The translations under genes and the position numbers were made by a program. From the NCBI RefSeq assembly GCF_004348735.1, contig NZ_SMKT01000066.1:1-44757 (forward strand): a DNA stretch of 44,757 nt, written 5' to 3'. The stretch is from Actinomadura sp. KC06 (lineage in GTDB: Bacteria > Actinomycetota > Actinomycetes > Streptosporangiales > Streptosporangiaceae). The notes under the pieces were generated by a model. It made no database searches, was not told the origin of the DNA, and was given only the letters and a program-made list of their open reading frames with translations. Positions 40,666 to 44,757 of the stretch are shown one piece after another; the first letter of the stretch is position 1, and each line of letters opens with the position of its first letter.

Positions 40666-41094
40666 ATGGCGGACGACGCTGAACTGGCCAAGCTGGTGGC
40701 GGGGCACGACCTCGGGGTGCTGATCACCCTCAAGCGGGACGGGCGGCCCCAGTCGTCCAACATCAACTACCACTTCGACCCCGACCGGCGGCTCGTCCGG
40801 ATCTCGATCACCGCGAACCGGGCCAAGGCCCGCAACCTGGCCCGGGACCCGCGGGCGAGCCTGCACGTCAGCACCCCGGACGGCTGGTCGTACGCGGTCG
40901 CCGAAGGCGCCGCGGAGCTGTCGGCCGTCGCCGCCGACCCCGGCGACGCCGCCGTGGCCGAGCTCGTCGAGGTGTACCGGGACATCCGCGGCGAGCACCC
41001 CGACTGGGACGAGTACCGGCGCGTCATGGCCGAGGACGGGCGGCTCGTCGTCCGCCTCCACGTCGAACGCCTCTACGGCCACGTCCGCGGCTGA
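40666..41094 (+). CDS. PPOX-class F420-dependent protein
   Basis: A 142-residue split-barrel protein; ATG 40666 follows GGAGG. LGVLITLKRDGRPQSSNINY, the SITANRAKARNLARDPRASL cofactor stretch and a VYRDIRGEHPDWDEYRRVM segment are typical of the TIGR03618-like F420 family. It probably reduces an electrophilic small molecule with F420H2. It is a second PPOX gene besides 13200 but from a different subgroup. It is monocistronic, 99 nt behind the cyclase-like gene. Confidence 0.85.
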   Translation: MADDAELAKLVAGHDLGVLITLKRDGRPQSSNINYHFDPDRRLVRISITANRAKARNLARDPRASLHVSTPDGWSYAVAEGAAELSAVAADPGDAAVAELVEVYRDIRGEHPDWDEYRRVMAEDGRLVVRLHVERLYGHVRG

Positions 41095-41123
41095 CGGCCC
41101 GCCCGGTGGGCCGTGCACGATTC

Positions 41124-41194
41124 TTCGACCCGGTCGAACGATCCACAGCCCGGGTCGAACGATCCGCATCCCGGGTCGTACGTTCCGCATCCCG
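41124..41194. repeat. Three 21-bp iterons beginning with an inverted repeat
   Basis: Units starting at 41132, 41153 and 41174 follow GGTCGAACGATCCGCATCCCG, with 3-4 changes between copies. The spacing of exactly 21 bp equals two helical turns. The first unit overlaps the inverted repeat TTCGACC-C-GGTCGAA (41124-41138). It lies 102 nt upstream of the CehA/McbA-like gene and looks like a cooperative regulator-binding array. Confidence 0.7.
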
Positions 41195-41295
41195 CGGGAC
41201 GGCGCGCGTTAGGCGGGGCACGGCTTCCGTGTCACCCTGGCGGCGTTCCGCGCCACCCCAACGCGGCCCCGGAGACGCGGCCACCGGGAGGAACG

Positions 41296-43338
41296 ATGTG
41301 CGACGCCGACGCCGACCCCCAAGACCTCGAGCCGGCCGCGGTCGCGCGGGCCCTGGAGGAGTACCGGGCGCTGCTGCGCGAGCACGGCCCCGCCTGGGGC
41401 GAGGACCCGATCGGGTACGTCCGGCAGATCGAGACCAGCGCGTTCCTGATGGACGAGCACGACTACTGGATCACCTGCCTGGGGAAGGTCCTGGCGGCGC
41501 ATCCCGGCGCGTCGGCCGAGGAGATCGACGCGCGCGTGCAGGAGCTCGACCTGCACGAGGTCGTCCGGGACGCGCTCAGGGGCCGCGTCCTGGACAACCT
41601 CGCCGCGCTGCGCGTCCTGCCGGACGGCGTGTCGCTGGAGGCCGTCCCGAAGGCGGTCCTGGACGGCGGGCCGGTGCGCACCACGCTGCTCGTCGACTCC
41701 TCGCGGGACGCGCCCGTCACCGTCCGGGTGGACGGCGCCGCGCACGAGATCCCGGCGCGCGGCGCGCGGCTCGTCCCGGTGACGTCGCGCAGCGAGGTCG
41801 TCGCGGGCGACACCCGCGTCCCGCTCGGGTCGCTCACCCGGCAGGCCCTCGCCGCGCGGCTGCGGCTGCGCGCGGGGTTCCCGTGCCGCTGGACGGTCGC
41901 CGGCGCCGACGGGCAGGGCTGGTACCCGGCGGGCGCGCCGCACCGGATCGACGCGCACCGCGTCCCCTACTTCCACGGCGACGACGTCGTCCTGGACGTG
42001 CCCGCCGAGCCGCTCACCGTCCGCGTCACCAGGGGCATGGAGTACGAGACCGCCGAAACGCAGGTGACCCCGGACGTCGGCGCGGAGACCCTCGTCGAGC
42101 TGGCGCCGCCGCGGCTCTACGACGCGGCCGCGCGCGGCTGGTACGGCGGCGACATGCACGTCCACATGAACTGGGCCGGCGACACCGTGGGCACGCCCGC
42201 GCAGGCCGCCGCCGTCCAGCACGGGGAGGACCTGCACGTCCTCAACCTCGTCGCGGGGAACGTCGCCTCGCGGCGCGTCTACGACCGCGAGGCGCTGGAG
42301 CACTGGGCCGGACGCGACCTGCCGTGGTCGGACGCCGCCCACATCGCGCGCCTCGGCGTCGAGTACCGCAACGACCTGCTCGGGCACCTGTACGCGTTCG
42401 GCGTCACCGCGCCGCCCGGACGGTTCCACACCGGGTTCCTCGGCACCGCCGACTGGCCGCCGAACGCTACCGGCTGCCGTGAACTGCGCGGCCTCGGCGC
42501 GGTCCTCGGATACAGCCACCCGTTCCACATCCCGGTGGAGGAGGACGACCCGCCGCCCGCCGTGCTGGCGGGCGGGCGCAACTGCTCGTCCCGCGAGATC
42601 GTCGCCGACGCCGCGCTCGGCCTGATCGACTCCCTCGACGTCCTCAACCACTCCTCGATCCAGGCGACCGCCGTCGTCTACCGGCGGCTCCTCGGCGCGG
42701 GCAACGCCCTGGCCGTCACCGCCGGGACCGACACGATGCTGTCGTTCCAGCGCCGCGGCAACCAGTCCAGCCCGCCCGGCTGGGAACGCGTCTACGCCCG
42801 CGTGGACGGCCCGCTGACCGCCGCGTCGTTCGCCGACGCGATCCGCCGCGGACGGACGTTCGCCACCACCGGCCCCTGGCTGGAACTGCACGTCGACGGC
42901 CACGGCCCAGGGGACATCCTCGACGTCGCCCCAGGCGAACGCGTCACCGTCACCGCACGGACGATCGGGCCCGAAGTGCTGCGCATCGAACTGCGGACCG
43001 CCGACGGGATCCTCGCGGACGGACCGCCGGGCGAGGTCACCGCCGAACTCACCGTCGGCGAACCGACCTACGTCGTCGCCGTCGCCGCCGGGCCCCGGCA
43101 CGAACGCTCCATGCACTACTCCGGAGCGTTCGCGCACACCAGCCCCGTCCACCTGCGCGTGGACGGACGGCGCGTCGCCCGCGGCGCCGACCTGCGCTGG
43201 TGCCTGGAGTACCTCGACCGCCTGGAGGACCTGCTCCGCGACACCGCCCGCTTCGACGCACCCGAGCAGTTCGCCGCCCACCTCGACCTCCTGGACGAGG
43301 CCCGCGGCGTCTACATCGCCCGCCTCACCGGCCGCTGA
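41296..43338 (+). CDS. CehA/McbA-family PHP-domain metallohydrolase
   Basis: A 680-residue protein starting at ATG 41296, with GGGAGGAA upstream. The first 280 residues are helical followed by a beta domain. The PHP-type metal site starts at GWYGGDMHVHMNWAGDT (HxH), continues through VLNLVAGNVAS, GYSHPFHIP and LDVLNHSS, and ends at AVTAGTDTMLS. A C-terminal beta-sandwich and a helical tail follow. CehA and McbA hydrolyse carbaryl-type esters, but most members have unknown natural substrates. The upstream iterons suggest specific regulation. The very long N-terminal region is unusual and may bind the substrate. Confidence 0.8.
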   Translation: MCDADADPQDLEPAAVARALEEYRALLREHGPAWGEDPIGYVRQIETSAFLMDEHDYWITCLGKVLAAHPGASAEEIDARVQELDLHEVVRDALRGRVLDNLAALRVLPDGVSLEAVPKAVLDGGPVRTTLLVDSSRDAPVTVRVDGAAHEIPARGARLVPVTSRSEVVAGDTRVPLGSLTRQALAARLRLRAGFPCRWTVAGADGQGWYPAGAPHRIDAHRVPYFHGDDVVLDVPAEPLTVRVTRGMEYETAETQVTPDVGAETLVELAPPRLYDAAARGWYGGDMHVHMNWAGDTVGTPAQAAAVQHGEDLHVLNLVAGNVASRRVYDREALEHWAGRDLPWSDAAHIARLGVEYRNDLLGHLYAFGVTAPPGRFHTGFLGTADWPPNATGCRELRGLGAVLGYSHPFHIPVEEDDPPPAVLAGGRNCSSREIVADAALGLIDSLDVLNHSSIQATAVVYRRLLGAGNALAVTAGTDTMLSFQRRGNQSSPPGWERVYARVDGPLTAASFADAIRRGRTFATTGPWLELHVDGHGPGDILDVAPGERVTVTARTIGPEVLRIELRTADGILADGPPGEVTAELTVGEPTYVVAVAAGPRHERSMHYSGAFAHTSPVHLRVDGRRVARGADLRWCLEYLDRLEDLLRDTARFDAPEQFAAHLDLLDEARGVYIARLTGR

Positions 43339-43400
43339 CCATCGGCGGGCACGGGGCGCCCCGCTTGTGCCCGGGACGCGCGGCTGGCTACCGTTCGGTG

Positions 43401-43850
43401 GTGATCCAGGCCACCTTCACCACCACGGCCACGCCCGAGGACGTGTTCCGGCACCTGGTCGTTCCCGAGGCGTGGGCCGCGTGGGGCAGGTTCCCCACCG
43501 GGGCCAAGCAGGGCCGCGAAGGCGACACGACCCGGTACGGGATCGGGGCCGTCAGAGTGCTCTGGCCCGTCCGCGAGCAGACCGTCGTCTACGAGCCGAG
43601 CACGCACTACGCCTACGTCGCCCTGTCGGGGCTGCCCGTCCGCCGCTACCGGGGCGACGTGCACCTGGAGGCGCGCGACCCCGGCACCCACGTGCGCTGG
43701 CTGGCGGAGTTCGAGCCGCTGATCCCCGGCACCCGGCCGCTGCTGCGGCTCTGGTACCGGCTGATGCTGCCGGCGTTCGCCCGATGGCTGCCCGCGCATC
43801 TCGAGAAGTGCCCGCCCGGCTGCCCCGCCCGCCGGGCCGCCGAGTTCTGA
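43401..43850 (+). CDS. SRPBCC-family (polyketide cyclase-like) protein
   Basis: A 149-residue START/Bet v 1-like protein; GTG 43401 is used, GTG 43398 being equally possible, and no strong ribosome site is seen. IQATFTTTATPEDVFRHLVV, then PEAWAAWGRFPTG, is the usual N-terminal helix-grip signature; VRWLAEFEPLIPGTRPLLRL, then WYRLMLPAFARWL, is the C-terminal helix. The last residues (KCPPGCPARRAAEF) carry two Cys. It probably binds a hydrophobic ligand. It is 62 nt behind the PHP hydrolase and may be co-transcribed. Confidence 0.8.
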   Translation: MIQATFTTTATPEDVFRHLVVPEAWAAWGRFPTGAKQGREGDTTRYGIGAVRVLWPVREQTVVYEPSTHYAYVALSGLPVRRYRGDVHLEARDPGTHVRWLAEFEPLIPGTRPLLRLWYRLMLPAFARWLPAHLEKCPPGCPARRAAEF

Positions 43851-43867
43851 CGCTCCGGGCGACCGGC

Positions 43868-43914
43868 CTTCCGCGGCCGGGCTTTCGCGGCCCGGCTTCC
43901 GCGGCCGGGCTTTC
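43868..43914. repeat. 19-bp direct repeat flanking a GC palindrome
   Basis: CTTCCGCGGCCGGGCTTTC occurs at 43868-43886 and again at 43896-43914; the sequence between them (GCGGCCCGG) can pair with either copy. It follows the SRPBCC stop and probably forms competing hairpins at the 3' end. Confidence 0.6.
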
Positions 43915-43968
43915 CTGGTCGCGGGGCCGGAGGCCGCGCGACCCCCCGCGCGACCCCCGGCGAAAAGG

Positions 43969-44008
43969 GTGCAGGCCGAGAGCACCCCGCAGTTCCCTCG
44001 GCCTGCAC
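43969..44008. terminator. 12-bp perfect inverted repeat between convergent genes
   Basis: GTGCAGGCCGAG (43969-43980) and CTCGGCCTGCAC (43997-44008) enclose a 16-nt loop. AAAA precedes the stem on the plus strand, so a short U-tract would follow it on the minus-strand transcript. It is a likely bidirectional terminator for the SRPBCC and GMC-associated genes. Confidence 0.6.
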
Positions 44009-44040
44009 GTATTCGGCCCCCCGATGGACCCCGCCCCCGC

Positions 44041-44757
44041 CTAGACGGGGTCCGGACCGTAGACCTCCCACAGCTCGCCCGCGAAGAACCTGCCGAAGTT
44101 CAGCAGCGACTCCGCGCCGTCCGGACCCGACGTCCGGAACGTCGTGAGCTGCCGCGCGAAGTCCGTCAGCCGGATGTGCAGCACACCGGCCGCGACGACC
44201 TCCGCGCCGTCCTCCTCGGCCTCGCCGACGTGGCCGTCCAGCAGCCGCACGTACAGCGTCGACGTGTCCGGCCAGATCCGCGTCGGCGGACCGTGCAGGA
44301 CGTTCTTCACACCGCTGAGCGTGCGGGCGTGGCCGTCGCCGTCGGTGTAGAACAGGCGGTACTTCATCAGCCGCCTGTCCTCGCCGTCCACGCCCGGCGA
44401 CGGGTCGACGAACAGGTTGAACGTGCCGTGCTCGACGCGGCGCCGGCCCCCGTGCCCGGACGCGTCGACCCACCCCTCGGCACGCGCCTCGTGACCCGGC
44501 TCGCGGACGAACCGGTCGGTGTCGTCCGCCGTGATCGTCAGGCGGAACGACAGCGGCCGCCGCCCCTCCGCCTTCGCGCCGGTCCGCGGATCGGTCTCGC
44601 CGTAGGTGACCGAGCCCTTCATCTCCTCCGTGAACCACAGCGACGTACGGTCCGGTGCGACCGCGGAGGGTCCCCGCGACCCCCCGTGGTCCCCCGAGAC
44701 CGGACCGTACGCCGCCGAGCCGTTCCCCACGGAGCGGTTCCCCGTCGAACCATTCCC
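44041..44757 (-). CDS. GMC-oxidoreductase-associated domain protein, 5' end beyond window
   Basis: The frame is open to the right edge, so the true start may lie outside; GTG 44730 is an internal candidate. The first visible residues repeat a GNGS theme (GNGSTGNRSVGNGSAAYG), which looks like an interdomain linker. The body (LWFTEEMKGSVTYGETDP, TFNLFVDPSPGVDGEDRRLM, IWPDTSTLYVRLLDGHVG, DFARQLTTFRTS, NFGRFFAGELWEVYGPDPV) resembles the domain found between the GMC flavin-oxidoreductase and hydrolase parts of large actinobacterial cholesterol-oxidase-like proteins. Here it ends the protein, so it could be the C-terminus of a GMC oxidoreductase or a separate subunit. Confidence 0.65.
   Translation of the reverse strand, partial: GNGSTGNRSVGNGSAAYGPVSGDHGGSRGPSAVAPDRTSLWFTEEMKGSVTYGETDPRTGAKAEGRRPLSFRLTITADDTDRFVREPGHEARAEGWVDASGHGGRRRVEHGTFNLFVDPSPGVDGEDRRLMKYRLFYTDGDGHARTLSGVKNVLHGPPTRIWPDTSTLYVRLLDGHVGEAEEDGAEVVAAGVLHIRLTDFARQLTTFRTSGPDGAESLLNFGRFFAGELWEVYGPDPV

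Noticed and set aside
41113..41295. N-terminal extension of the PHP hydrolase through the iterons
   Set aside because: It would encode a GSNDPHP-type repeat unlike any hydrolase N-terminus, and ATG 41296 has a strong ribosome site.

Overview
The window is very GC-rich, densely packed actinomycete DNA. GTG/TTG starts with purine-rich ribosome sites are frequent, and F420-type PPOX proteins, IclR/TetR/AraC regulators, a DUF574-type methyltransferase, an ECF sigma/zinc anti-sigma pair and a DrrAB-like exporter are present. Content and codon use suggest an Actinomadura-like member of the Streptosporangiales; the genus is an inference. No tRNA, rRNA, CRISPR array or transposase was seen.

Layout. 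1-4762 (minus): a two-gene conflict-type module, a membrane-anchored CATRA-like protein followed by an overlapping TPR-CHAT (caspase-like) protease gene that runs off the left edge. 4855-7692 (minus): a tight operon of a hotdog thioesterase, a haem-oxygenase-like di-iron protein (HDO), an AHL-synthase/GNAT-like acyltransferase and an O-methyltransferase that lacks its C-terminus next to the CATRA module. Facing it at 8039-10170 are a second SAM methyltransferase and a cytochrome P450. Together these look like a small uncharacterised biosynthetic locus. 10322-13165: an AraC regulator diverging from an Fsr-like MFS exporter and an alpha/beta-hydrolase-fold protein without its catalytic serine. 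13200-15439: small housekeeping or hypothetical genes. 15469-19070: a catabolic-looking unit (carboxymuconolactone-decarboxylase-like protein, duplicated EthD-like protein, IclR regulator with a palindromic operator, and a divergent DctA-type transporter). 19724-23962: a secreted SGNH lipase, an LPG-synthase-TM-type membrane protein, a clear relative of the CqsA/LqsA alpha-hydroxyketone autoinducer synthases, and an MpaB-type oxygenase. 24249-27551: SCP-x thiolase, threonine aldolase, a coiled-coil protein and a small zinc-ribbon-like ORF. 27920-32142: GAF regulator, histidine phosphatase, two membrane proteins, a NERD protein, and an AT-richer non-coding island ending in a strong intrinsic terminator. 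32229-37395: HrpB helicase, then TetR and DrrAB-like ABC exporter genes around twin operators. 37392-41094: a hypothetical protein, anti-sigma and ECF sigma factors, a nucleotide-cyclase-like protein and an F420/PPOX protein. 41124-44757: 21-bp iterons, a large PHP/CehA-McbA hydrolase, an SRPBCC protein, convergent terminators, and the C-terminal part of a GMC-oxidoreductase-associated protein.

The most notable items are: the CATRA/TPR-CHAT module and its apparent junction with the truncated methyltransferase; the CqsA-like synthase in an actinomycete; the HDO/acyltransferase/methyltransferase operon; and a 51-bp dispersed hairpin element found twice inside coding sequences (once as an apparent in-frame insertion in the HrpB helicase), whose stem differs between copies by a compensatory base-pair change.
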